This document shows positions 7,445 through 15,586 of a stretch of 64,000 nucleotides of DNA, one piece after another. The notes under the pieces are model-generated. The model ran no database searches. It was not told the DNA's origin and saw nothing but the letters and a program-made list of their open reading frames with translations. Positions within the stretch are counted from its first letter, which is position 1. The number at the start of each line of letters is the position of its first letter. The stretch is taken from positions 1-64,000 of the forward strand of contig DASQSE010000085.1 in NCBI GenBank assembly GCA_035642535.1. The letters run 5' to 3'. Made by a program: the position numbers and the translations under genes. The stretch comes from Jatrophihabitans sp035642535. GTDB lineage: Bacteria; Actinomycetota; Actinomycetes; Mycobacteriales; Jatrophihabitantaceae.

Positions 7445-9061
7445 ATGGGCTTCGTCGAAGTTGCCGGGCTGGGGCACGCGCTCGCGGACGGCCGCCTGCT
7501 GCTCGACGACGTCACGTTTCGGGTCGGTGAGGGTGCGAAGACCGCACTGGTGGGCGCCAACGGCACCGGCAAGACGACGCTGCTGCGTCTTATCGCCGGT
7601 GACGAACCACCCCAGACCGGGACCATCAGCCGCACTGGCGGCGTCGGCGTGATGCGTCAGTTCATCGGCTCCGTTCGCGACAAGACGACCGTGCAGGAGT
7701 TCCTCGTCCAGCTCTCGCCACCCCAGCTGCGGTCGGCGTGGGACGAGCTGCAAGCCGCGGAGCTGGCGCTGATGGAGCGCGACGACGACGAAGCGGCCCA
7801 GCTCGCGTACGCCCACGCGCTCACGCACTGGGGCGACGCCAGCGGCTACGACGCCGAGGTGCTGTGGGACACGGTCACGGTCGCGGCCGTCGGCGCCGCC
7901 TACGAGCGCTGCAAGTACCGCGAGCTGAACACGCTGTCCGGGGGCGAGCAGAAGCGGCTCGCGCTCGAGTTGCTGCTCCGCGGTCGGGACGAGGTGCTGC
8001 TGCTCGACGAGCCGGACAACTACCTGGACGTGCCCGGCAAGCGGTGGCTCGAGCAGCGGCTGCGCGAGTCGAACAAGACCATCCTGTTCATCAGCCACGA
8101 CCGGGAACTGCTGGCCAAGGTCGCCGACCGCGTCATCACGGTCGAGGGCAACACGACGTGGGTGCACGGCGGCGGCTTCGCGTCCTACCACGAGGCGCGG
8201 TCACACCGGCACGAGCGGATGGCCGAGCTGCGCAGGCGCTGGGAGGAGGAGCACAAGCGGCTCAAGGAGCTCGTCCGGACCCTCCAGCAGCAGGCCAAGT
8301 ACTACGAGTCGATGGCGCCGAAGTACCGCGTCATGGCGCGCCGCCTCGAGCGTTTCGAGGAGGCCGGTCCGCCGCCGGACAAGCCGGAGGACGAGCGGGT
8401 GCGGATGCGGCTGCGCGGGGGGCGCACCGGCGTGCGCGCCATCACCTGCTCCGGCCTCGAGCTGACCGGCCTGATGCGGCCCTTCGACACGGAGATCTTC
8501 TACGGCGAGCGGGTGGGCGTGCTGGGCGCGAACGGCGCCGGCAAGTCGCACTTCCTGCGGCTGCTCGCGGGCGAGCAGGTCGTGCACCGGGGCCAATGGA
8601 AGCTGGGCGCGCGGGTCGTCCCCGGATCGTTCGCGCAGACGCACACGCACCCAACCTGGACTGGCCGCACGCTCGTCGAACTGCTCTGGGAGGGCGACGT
8701 CGACCGGCCGAGCTTCGACCGTGGCCGCGCGATGTCCGCTCTGCGCAGATACGGTCTCGGCGAGCAGGGCGACCAGCGGTTCGGGACGCTGTCCGGCGGG
8801 CAGCAGGCGCGCTTCCAGATCCTGTTGCTCGAGCTCTCCGGTGCGACGCTGCTGCTGCTCGACGAGCCCACCGACAACCTCGACGTCATCAGCGCGGAGG
8901 CGCTCGAAGAGGCGCTGGAGTCCTATGACGGCACCGTCCTCGCCGTCACCCACGACCGGTGGTTCGCCCGCTCGATGGACCGCTACCTCGTGTTCGGCTC
9001 GGACGGCCGCGTTTACGAATCGGCCGACCCGGTCTTCGACGAGGAGCGCGTCAGTCGGTAG
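7445..9061 (+). CDS. ABC-F family ATP-binding protein
   Basis: A soluble protein (538 aa) with two ATP-binding domains and no membrane segment, the layout of ABC-F ribosome-associated ATPases (translation factors or antibiotic-protection proteins). Domain 1: Walker A GANGTGKTT, signature LSGGEQKRL, Walker B LLLDEPDNYLD. A charged linker follows (residues about 245-320, RRRWEEEHKRLKELVRTLQQ). Domain 2: Walker A GANGAGKSH, signature LSGGQQARF, Walker B LLLDEPTDNLD, then VTHDRW. It resembles actinobacterial ABC-F proteins of the Rv1473 type. Whether it protects the ribosome from a drug cannot be told. Its end overlaps the sortase gene by 11 bp. Confidence 0.9.
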   Translation: MGFVEVAGLGHALADGRLLLDDVTFRVGEGAKTALVGANGTGKTTLLRLIAGDEPPQTGTISRTGGVGVMRQFIGSVRDKTTVQEFLVQLSPPQLRSAWDELQAAELALMERDDDEAAQLAYAHALTHWGDASGYDAEVLWDTVTVAAVGAAYERCKYRELNTLSGGEQKRLALELLLRGRDEVLLLDEPDNYLDVPGKRWLEQRLRESNKTILFISHDRELLAKVADRVITVEGNTTWVHGGGFASYHEARSHRHERMAELRRRWEEEHKRLKELVRTLQQQAKYYESMAPKYRVMARRLERFEEAGPPPDKPEDERVRMRLRGGRTGVRAITCSGLELTGLMRPFDTEIFYGERVGVLGANGAGKSHFLRLLAGEQVVHRGQWKLGARVVPGSFAQTHTHPTWTGRTLVELLWEGDVDRPSFDRGRAMSALRRYGLGEQGDQRFGTLSGGQQARFQILLLELSGATLLLLDEPTDNLDVISAEALEEALESYDGTVLAVTHDRWFARSMDRYLVFGSDGRVYESADPVFDEERVSR

Positions 9062-9818
9062 GGCTGGACCTCAGACCGGGGATGCCGGGCTTGGTCAGGC
9101 CGGTGTCGGGGACGGCGAACACGACGATGTTGTCGAGATAGTTGCCGGTCGACGCGTCGAAGGGGCCGCCGCACGTGACGATCGCGATCCGCCCGGCGCT
9201 CTTCTGGTCGAAGATCTTCTTATAGGGCAGGTGCGTCTTGTGGTACGTCCGCACGCCGGTGACGGTGAAGCGCACCTCATGCCTGCGCTGCGCGTTCTGC
9301 TTGCCGAACACGAACACCTGGTCGCCGGGGTCGAGCGCGCCGATCTCGGCCATCGAGCCGGTGACGCCGGCGTAGTTGATGTGCCCGGCGAGGATCGCCG
9401 TCCCGACCGTCGCACCGGGCTTCGCGCCGTAGCGCCACCAGCCGACCGTGCGCGGGTTCAACGGCACCTCGAGCTCGCCGTCGGAAGTCGTCCCGACCGG
9501 CACGATCGGCGCGTTGGCGTGGATCTTGGGGATCTCGATGCGGTTCGGCGAGATGATGTCCGCCACCACGCTGGGCCTGCTCCGGGTCGGCACGACGCCG
9601 ACGTTGCGGGCTGGTGCCTGGGCGTTTTGTCCTAGATAGGGCGAGGTGATCCAGGTGATGCCGGCCAGCGCGACCGTCATCAGCGCCGCGATCGCGCACG
9701 CGAATGGCATCCAGCCGGCGTAATCGAGCACCGCGAGCGCGCGTGCCTGCATCGAGGGGCGCGGGGCACGCGCATGCGCCGACCGGCGTGGGATCGGACG
9801 CGGCTCTCTGTTGGCCAC
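9051..9818 (-). CDS. Class F-type sortase
   Basis: A 255-aa membrane-anchored transpeptidase homologue. An Arg-rich cytoplasmic N-terminus precedes a transmembrane helix (about 38-58), then the sortase fold: RIEIPKIHANAPIVPVG, DGELEVPLNPRTVGWWRYGA, catalytic His146 in LAGHINY and Cys216 in IVTCGGPFD. An Arg is expected about nine residues after the Cys; here the segment reads DASTGNYLDN with no Arg, which is odd. No LPxTG substrate is encoded nearby. GTG start with AGGAG five bases upstream. Confidence 0.85.
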   Translation of the reverse strand: MANREPRPIPRRSAHARAPRPSMQARALAVLDYAGWMPFACAIAALMTVALAGITWITSPYLGQNAQAPARNVGVVPTRSRPSVVADIISPNRIEIPKIHANAPIVPVGTTSDGELEVPLNPRTVGWWRYGAKPGATVGTAILAGHINYAGVTGSMAEIGALDPGDQVFVFGKQNAQRRHEVRFTVTGVRTYHKTHLPYKKIFDQKSAGRIAIVTCGGPFDASTGNYLDNIVVFAVPDTGLTKPGIPGLRSSPTD

Positions 9819-9874
9819 GAGGCTCCTGTCACAGGGGCTGTCACGTCATTAAACGATCGGCCCGGGCAGGGGAT

Positions 9875-9903
9875 TTGGTCCGGGTATTGCCGCCGGGTAA
9901 AGT
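9875..9903 (+). promoter_or_regulatory. Probable rplM-rpsI promoter
   Basis: TTGGTC (9875-9880) and TAAAGT (9898-9903) are separated by 17 bases, a good primary-sigma promoter. The transcript would carry a leader of about 115 nt before rplM, with a 7-bp hairpin GCGTGCG/CGCACGC at 9913-9934. Confidence 0.6.
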
Positions 9904-10027
9904 CGTCGGTCGGCGTGCGGCGTCGCCCGCACGCGCCGGCCATGCCTCGGGGTACACGCGTCCACATCGGACGAAGGTGACCGTGAGGGCGCGGAATCCG
10001 CGTGAAGACCGAACGAAAGGGACGACA

Positions 10028-10468
10028 GTGCCCACCTACTCCCCTAAGCCGGGCGAAGTCGAGCGCTCCTGGCACGTCATCGACGCCGACGACGTCGTAC
10101 TCGGCCGCCTCGCGAGCCAGGCCGCCCGGCTGCTCAGAGGCAAGCACAAGCCACAGTTCGCGCCGCACGTCGACACCGGCGACTTCGTCATCGTCGTGAA
10201 CGCGGCGAAGGTTGCCGTCGCGGGGCGCAAGCGCGGCGAGTTCCGCTATCGCCACTCCGGCTATCCGGGCGGCCTGTCCAAGCGCACCGTCGGTGAGCTG
10301 CTCGAGACCAAGCCGGAACGGGTCGTCGAGTTGGCCGTCCGCGGCATGCTCCCGAAGAACACGCTCGGCCGCGCCCAGCTCAAGAAGCTCAAGGTCTACG
10401 CCGGCCCCGACCACCCGCACGCGGCACAGAAGCCGCAGCCGTTCGAGATCAAGCAGGTGTCCCAGTGA
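10028..10468 (+). CDS. rplM: 50S ribosomal protein L13
   Basis: L13 is an early-assembly 23S rRNA-binding protein. The 146-aa product has the family landmarks WHVIDADDVVLGRLAS, LLRGKHKP, DFVIVVNA, RHSGYPGGL, VRGMLPKN and LKVYAGPDHPHAAQ. The GTG start is placed by AAAGGGA at 10016-10022 and the family's normal N-terminus. The frame is open far upstream but carries no conserved sequence there. Co-transcribed with rpsI, as in almost all bacteria. Confidence 0.96.
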   Translation: MPTYSPKPGEVERSWHVIDADDVVLGRLASQAARLLRGKHKPQFAPHVDTGDFVIVVNAAKVAVAGRKRGEFRYRHSGYPGGLSKRTVGELLETKPERVVELAVRGMLPKNTLGRAQLKKLKVYAGPDHPHAAQKPQPFEIKQVSQ

Positions 10469-10481
10469 AAACCGGAGTAAA

Positions 10482-10545
10482 CGCTCACCTCCGCTTCGCG
10501 GACCAGACTTGCCCGTCACCCGCTCGCCTCCGCTTCGCGGACCAG
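10482..10545 (+). repeat. Direct repeat pair between rplM and rpsI
   Basis: A 25-nt unit occurs at 10482-10506 and 10521-10545 (24 of 25 identical, period 39). Each unit contains CCGC-TTC-GCGG, able to form a tiny hairpin. The pair fills most of the 94-nt rplM-rpsI spacer, where ribosomal operons usually have short gaps. Confidence 0.75.
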
Positions 10546-10562
10546 GGAAGCAAGGTTACGAA

Positions 10563-10952
10563 ATGACCGCCCCATCACCTGTCGTCGGCCGCCGCAAGGA
10601 GGCCATCGTCCGCGTCCGGCTCATCCCGGGCACCGGCGAATTCAAGCTCAACGGTCGATCCCTCGACAGCTACTTCCCGAACAAGGTGCACCAGCAGCTG
10701 ATCAAGGAGCCGTTCGTCACGTTGGAGAAGGACGGTCAGTACGACGTCATCGCGTCGCTGACCGGCGGTGGCGTGACGGGTCAGGCCGGCGCGCTGCGCC
10801 TCGCAATCGCGCGTGCACTCATCGGCCTGGACCCTGATGACCGGTCCGCGCTGAAGAGGGCAGGCTTCCTCACCCGCGACCCGCGTGCCAAGGAGCGCAA
10901 GAAGTACGGCCTGAAGAAGGCCCGCAAGGCCCCGCAGTACTCGAAGCGCTAG
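10563..10952 (+). CDS. rpsI: 30S ribosomal protein S9
   Basis: S9 lies at the head of the small subunit and its C-terminal tail touches P-site tRNA. The 129-aa product shows VGRRKEAIVRVRLIPGTG, NGRSLDSYFP, TGGGVTGQAGALRLAIARAL, RAGFLTRDPRAKERKKYG and the canonical tail KARKAPQYSKR. ATG 10563 is preceded by GGGAAG about ten bases upstream. Second gene of the rplM operon, followed by glmM after seven bases. Confidence 0.97.
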   Translation: MTAPSPVVGRRKEAIVRVRLIPGTGEFKLNGRSLDSYFPNKVHQQLIKEPFVTLEKDGQYDVIASLTGGGVTGQAGALRLAIARALIGLDPDDRSALKRAGFLTRDPRAKERKKYGLKKARKAPQYSKR

Positions 10953-10959
10953 CAACCCA

Positions 10960-12294
10960 GTGGCCCTGTTCGGGACAGATGGAGTTCGCGGGCTCGCGAA
11001 CGGCGAGCTGACGCCGGAGCTGGCCCTGGAGGTCGCGAGCGCCGCGGCCCGGGTGCTCATCGCGCACGACGCGACACACCGACCGGTCGCGGTCGTCGGC
11101 CGCGATCCGCGGGCGAGCGGCGAGATGCTGGAAGCCGCGGTGGTGGCCGGATTGACCGCGGCCGGCGCGGACGTGCTGCTGCTCGGTGTGCTGCCTACTC
11201 CGGCCGTCGCCTTCCTGACCGCGTCGTACGGTGCCGACGTCGGCGTCGTCATCTCCGCGTCGCACAATCCGATGCCGGACAACGGGGTCAAGCTGTTCGC
11301 AGCCCACGGCCTGAAGCTGCCCGACTATATCGAGCGAGAGATCGAGGCGGCCGTCGCGGCGGGCGCCGATACCCGGCCGATCGGCGCCGCCATCGGCCGG
11401 GTGCGGACCGCCGACGACGCGCTCGAACGCTACGGCGCCCACCTGCTCAGCGCGCAGCCGACCCGGCTGGACGGGCTGCACGTGGTCGTCGACTGCGCGA
11501 ACGGCGCTGCGTCCTACGTTGCGCCCGAGGTCTACCGCGGCGCCGGGGCGCAGGTCACGGCCATCGCCGCGGAGCCGGACGGGCTGAACATCAACGACGG
11601 CGTCGGCTCCACGCATCTCGATCACGTCATACACGCGGTGCGCCGTTCGGGCGCGCACCTCGGCATCGCCCACGACGGCGACGCCGACCGGTGCCTGGCC
11701 GTCGACGCCGCCGGCGCGGTGGTCGACGGCGACCAGCTGCTCGCCATCTGCGCGATCGCGCTGCGCGAGGCCGGGGTACTGCGCGACGAGACAGTGGTGG
11801 CCACCGTCATGAGCAACCTCGGCTTCCACCATGCGATGCGTGACGCGGGAATCGGCGTGCTGACCACTGCGGTCGGCGACCGCTACGTGCTGGAGGCATT
11901 GCGCGCGAAGGATCTCAGTCTGGGCGGCGAGCAGAGCGGGCACCTGATCTTCAGTGACGCCGCGACCACGGGGGACGGGCTGCTGACCGCCCTGCAGGTG
12001 ATGGCCCGGATGGTCGCGTGCGGCGCGTCGCTCGCGGAGCTGGCATCGATCGTGCAACGGCTTCCGCAGACGTTGGTGAACATCCGGGTGGACGATCGCG
12101 CCGCGGTGGCGAACTCGCCGTCGGTCGCCGCCGCCGTATCGCAGGCCGCGGACGAGCTCGGCGACGCCGGGCGGGTGCTGCTGCGCCCCTCCGGCACCGA
12201 GTCGCTGGTGCGCGTTATGGTCGAGGCCGCGACGCAGGAGCATGCGGACGCGATCGCGAACCAGCTGGCACGGATAGTTGCGGCGGTCGGCTGA
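10960..12294 (+). CDS. glmM: Phosphoglucosamine mutase
   Basis: Converts glucosamine-6-phosphate to glucosamine-1-phosphate for UDP-GlcNAc and peptidoglycan synthesis. The 444-aa protein begins FGTDGVRG, has the active-site phosphoserine in ISASHNPMPDNG (Ser101), the metal-binding DGDADR, the sugar-specificity loop GGEQSGH and the phosphate-binding RPSGTESLVRVMVE. GTG start seven bases after the rpsI stop, so likely co-transcribed. glmS, the preceding pathway step, is 5 kb downstream. Confidence 0.96.
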   Translation: MALFGTDGVRGLANGELTPELALEVASAAARVLIAHDATHRPVAVVGRDPRASGEMLEAAVVAGLTAAGADVLLLGVLPTPAVAFLTASYGADVGVVISASHNPMPDNGVKLFAAHGLKLPDYIEREIEAAVAAGADTRPIGAAIGRVRTADDALERYGAHLLSAQPTRLDGLHVVVDCANGAASYVAPEVYRGAGAQVTAIAAEPDGLNINDGVGSTHLDHVIHAVRRSGAHLGIAHDGDADRCLAVDAAGAVVDGDQLLAICAIALREAGVLRDETVVATVMSNLGFHHAMRDAGIGVLTTAVGDRYVLEALRAKDLSLGGEQSGHLIFSDAATTGDGLLTALQVMARMVACGASLAELASIVQRLPQTLVNIRVDDRAAVANSPSVAAAVSQAADELGDAGRVLLRPSGTESLVRVMVEAATQEHADAIANQLARIVAAVG

Positions 12295-12355
12295 ACCCAA
12301 TCGGGAACGTTTAGTACCCGTTTACCGAGCTCAGCGGCAGGGGTAGTTCCACATA

Positions 12356-13879
12356 GTGGCGGATCACGCGGACGTCGACACCAACGTTGACACCCAACGG
12401 CTGGCGAGCGCCTCATCGGCAGAGTCGTCGGCAGAGTCGTCGTGGTTGGTCGACGGACGCTATCGGATCCTTGCCCGGCTCGGGTCGGGCGGCACGGCTG
12501 ACGTGTTCCGCGCCAACGACGAGGTGTTGCAGCGGGACGTCGCCGTCAAGATCTTCCGCACGGCGGTCGTCGACCTGGACGGGCACGGGGCGCAGCGTCG
12601 GAAGCTGGAACTCCAGGCACTCGCCCGACTGAGCCATCCGAATCTGATCACCCTCTACGACGGCTCGGTCAGCTCGGACGGGCCGCCCTACCTCGTGCTC
12701 GAGCTCGTGCCGGGCGCGGACCTGGCCACCCGGCTGCACGACGGGCCGCTGCCCGAGGCCGAGGTGCGGTGCATCGGCGCGCAGCTCGCTGACGCGCTGT
12801 TCTACGCCCACGGCCACGGCATGGTGCATCGCGATGTGAAGCCGGCCAACGTCCTGCTCGGTTCGGATGGGCAGGACGGCGAGCCGCGCGCCCGGCTGTC
12901 CGACTTCGGCACCGTCCGGCTCGTCGACGCGGCGCGAATGACCGCGGTCGATCTCACGCTCGGCACCGCGTCCTACCTCGCGCCCGAGCAGATGCATGGC
13001 AGCGATGTCGGCCCGGCTGCCGACATCTACGCGCTCGGCCTCGTTCTCCTCGAAGCCCTGACGGGCAGGCGTTGTTTCGACGGCGGCACCGTGCACGAGA
13101 TCCTGTCCGTTCGGACGACGAGCACGCCGGAGATACCGGACGACCTGCCCGACCCGTGGCCCGTGCTGCTCGCGGCCATGACCGCCACCGATCCCGAAGC
13201 CCGGCCCAGCGGCGCGGAGGTTGCGGCGAGTCTGCAGCCGGTCATCGCGCCGACGGGCTGGGCGGTGACCCCGGCTGACGCAGCGACGCCGATGGAAGGG
13301 ACGGCGCCACCGCTGGTTGCGTTGGCGCCGGCCGACGCTGCGTTGCCACCGGCTGATGCTGCGTTGCCGTCAGCCGCTGCCGCGTTGCCACCGGTCGAGG
13401 AAGCGGCACCGGCCGATGCGGCGACGCACCGCCGTGGCCGGGTCGCATGGTTCGCCCTCGCGGCGATCGCGCTGCTCAGCATCGCTGCCGGGGTGGCGCT
13501 GCTGTTCCGTGGTGGAAACGGGCACGCGCCGACCAAGGTGCCGCCCGCGTTACCGAGCGCGCAGCACAGCGCCTCGACGTCGCATCAGCTGCCGCCGGTG
13601 AACGCGACGGCGGTGGATCGCTCGCTTGCCCGCGCCCCGTCCACGGGCCTGGATTCGCCGCGCACGTCGGCCGCGGCGCGATCCACACCCGTCCGCGGGC
13701 CCGGCGGCGCGGCGAGCAGTTCGGCGCCTCCTCCGTCCAGTTCGGCGTCGCGGGCCGCGAGTTCGGCAGCGAGCTCCAGCACGGTTGCGTCGACGTCGCC
13801 GACATCCACGCCGACCACGTCGAGCCCCACCCCGACGCCACCGCCCTCCACCTCGCCGCCGCCCACCGCGACCCCCTAA
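12356..13879 (+). CDS. Transmembrane Ser/Thr protein kinase (PASTA-less)
   Basis: A 507-aa Hanks-type kinase. Kinase domain about residues 36-295: glycine loop GSGGTADVF (43-51), Lys65 in VAVKIF, HRDVKPAN with Asp160, DFG at 183-185, and APEQ. The HRD arginine makes it an RD kinase, normally activated by activation-loop phosphorylation (MTAVDLTLGT). A juxtamembrane stretch (about 305-355) contains degenerate PADAALP repeats. One transmembrane helix (363-384) leads to an extracellular Ser/Thr/Pro tail without PASTA domains, so the input signal is unknown. GTG start; no strong Shine-Dalgarno sequence. Confidence 0.9.
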   Translation: MADHADVDTNVDTQRLASASSAESSAESSWLVDGRYRILARLGSGGTADVFRANDEVLQRDVAVKIFRTAVVDLDGHGAQRRKLELQALARLSHPNLITLYDGSVSSDGPPYLVLELVPGADLATRLHDGPLPEAEVRCIGAQLADALFYAHGHGMVHRDVKPANVLLGSDGQDGEPRARLSDFGTVRLVDAARMTAVDLTLGTASYLAPEQMHGSDVGPAADIYALGLVLLEALTGRRCFDGGTVHEILSVRTTSTPEIPDDLPDPWPVLLAAMTATDPEARPSGAEVAASLQPVIAPTGWAVTPADAATPMEGTAPPLVALAPADAALPPADAALPSAAAALPPVEEAAPADAATHRRGRVAWFALAAIALLSIAAGVALLFRGGNGHAPTKVPPALPSAQHSASTSHQLPPVNATAVDRSLARAPSTGLDSPRTSAAARSTPVRGPGGAASSSAPPPSSSASRAASSAASSSTVASTSPTSTPTTSSPTPTPPPSTSPPPTATP

Positions 13880-13888
13880 CCCCCGCGA

Positions 13889-13934
13889 GTTGTCCGCCCT
13901 TCGGTACGCGTGCGCGTGTTGAAGGGCGGACAAG
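13889..13934. repeat. Palindromic repeat family 1, copy b
   Basis: TTGTCCGCCCTTC (13890-13902) pairs with GAAGGGCGGACAA (13921-13933). The 46-nt core has the 24-nt loop typical of the family. It lies between the convergent kinase and GMC oxidoreductase genes, ten bases after the kinase stop. Confidence 0.85.
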
Positions 13935-13945
13935 TCGGGTGCTGG

Positions 13946-15505
13946 CTAACCGTTTCGGATCAGGTCGGCCGCCTTCTCGCCGATCATCACCGACGGCGCG
14001 TGGGTGTGGCCGCGGATGATCTGCGGAATGACCGACGCGTCCGCGACGCGCAGCCCGTCCACTCCGCGCACCCGCAGGTCGAGATCGACGACGGCTCGAT
14101 CGTCCGTCCCCATCCGACACGTGCCGGTCGGGTGATAGAGCGTCTCGGCCGCGGCGCGGACGTACTCGGCGATGTCGGTCTCGTCCGGCGTCGGCATCAT
14201 CTTCTCGGTGACGTGCCCGCGCAATGCGTCCGACTCGAACAGCTGCCGGCACTGGTCGACGCCGGCGACCATCCGAGCCAGGTCCGCCGCGCCGGTGAGG
14301 TAGCCCGCGTCGATGTCGGGGGCTGCGGACGCGTTCGCGGACCGGATCGTCACGGTGCCCGTCGACTCGGGTTGCAGGAGCACGACGCCGATCGTGATGC
14401 CGTGCCCGGGCGGGTCGACCTGGCCGTGCTCGATGAACGGCACCGGCGCGAAGATGTATTCGAGATCCGGGTGCTCGAGGCCCGGGTCGGAGCGTCCGAA
14501 CAGCACCGCCTCGCCGACGTTCGAGGTCAGCTGGCCGCGGCGCTGGGTCAGGTACTTCACCAGCTCGCCCGGCCGCTTGTCGGCGCCGAACAGCGTGATC
14601 GGCTCCTTCGTGAACATGATCACCGGCAGCGAGAGATGGTCCTGCAGCCCCTTCCCGACGCCGCTGCTGGCAACGCGGGTCTCGATGCTCGCGACGCCGA
14701 GCACCTCCGGGTCGCCGATCCCGGACAGCTGCAGCAGCTGCGGGGAGTGCACGGCGCCCGCGCTCAGGATCACCTCGCGGGTGGCGGTCAGCGCCCGCCT
14801 GCCGCGTCGCGAGTTCACCACGACGCCGGCTGCTCGATTGCCCGTCAGCGCGACCTTCTCGACCAGCCCGCCGGTGATGAGCGTCAGGTTCGGGCGGCGC
14901 AGGACGGGTCGCAGATAGCCGTCCGCGGTCGACCAGCGACGGCCGCGGCGCTGCGTGACGGGCGTGGGTGCGTAGCCGTCGATGGACGGGTCGTTGAGCT
15001 CGTCCAGCCGCCGGAAGCCCTGCTCGTCGCACGCGTCGAAGAACGCGGCGCGCAGCGGGTTGGGGTCGCGCAGCTCCTCGATGTAGAGCGGGCCGCCCGT
15101 GCCGTATACGTCGCCACGGTTGCTGCCGACCCGGTTCTCGGCGCGCTGGAAGTAGGGGAGCACGTCGTCGTATTGCCAGCCCGCGGGCCAGGCGTCGTAG
15201 TCCGCCTTCGCGCCGCGCACCCACATCATCGCGTTCAGCGACGAACTGCCGCCCAGGGTCTTGCCGCGCGGCCAGTACAGCTCGCGCGCCTTGAGCTCCG
15301 GCTGGGCGGTCGTCGACAGCTCCCAGTCGTACTTCGAGTGGAACAGCTTCGGGAACGCGGGCGGGATGCGGATGTTCAGGCTGCGGTCCCGCGGGCCGGC
15401 CTCGACGAGCGCGACCGTCACGGACTGATCGGCGCTGAGCCGGTTCGCGAGCACGCAGCCCGCCGACCCGGCGCCCACTACGACGTAGTCGAATCGCTCC
15501 GGCAC
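13946..15505 (-). CDS. GMC family FAD oxidoreductase (choline dehydrogenase-like)
   Basis: A 519-aa flavoprotein that oxidises an alcohol. The N-terminal ADP-binding motif is YVVVGAGSAGCVLANRLS; the GMC signatures are GKTLGGSSSLNAMMWVRG and GAVHSPQLLQLSGIGD. The C-terminal catalytic region has LYHPTGTCRMG (active-site His) and GHTHAPSVMIGEKAADLI. Length fits BetA-type enzymes, but no betaine or choline genes are adjacent, so the substrate is open. Flanked on both sides by copies of palindromic repeat family 1. Confidence 0.9.
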   Translation of the reverse strand: MPERFDYVVVGAGSAGCVLANRLSADQSVTVALVEAGPRDRSLNIRIPPAFPKLFHSKYDWELSTTAQPELKARELYWPRGKTLGGSSSLNAMMWVRGAKADYDAWPAGWQYDDVLPYFQRAENRVGSNRGDVYGTGGPLYIEELRDPNPLRAAFFDACDEQGFRRLDELNDPSIDGYAPTPVTQRRGRRWSTADGYLRPVLRRPNLTLITGGLVEKVALTGNRAAGVVVNSRRGRRALTATREVILSAGAVHSPQLLQLSGIGDPEVLGVASIETRVASSGVGKGLQDHLSLPVIMFTKEPITLFGADKRPGELVKYLTQRRGQLTSNVGEAVLFGRSDPGLEHPDLEYIFAPVPFIEHGQVDPPGHGITIGVVLLQPESTGTVTIRSANASAAPDIDAGYLTGAADLARMVAGVDQCRQLFESDALRGHVTEKMMPTPDETDIAEYVRAAAETLYHPTGTCRMGTDDRAVVDLDLRVRGVDGLRVADASVIPQIIRGHTHAPSVMIGEKAADLIRNG

Positions 15506-15533
15506 AGCCGCAACCTACGCCCACCCCGCCCCA

Positions 15534-15579
15534 GTTGTCCGCCCTTCGGCGCGCGTGGACGTGCCGAAGGGCGGACAAC
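15534..15579. repeat. Palindromic repeat family 1, copy c
   Basis: AGTTGTCCGCCCTTCGGC (15533-15550) pairs perfectly with 15563-15580, an 18-bp stem. The core GTTGTCCGCCC-N24-GGGCGGACAAC is exact. It lies between two minus-strand genes, right after the stop of the metallo-beta-lactamase-fold gene. Confidence 0.85.
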
Positions 15580-15586
15580 TCGAGGT

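Noticed and set aside
10870..12300. Long open frame on the minus strand opposite glmM (476 codons)
   Set aside because: It is a shadow of GC-rich codon use in glmM; its translation is Arg/Gly/His low-complexity with no domain, and glmM is unambiguous.
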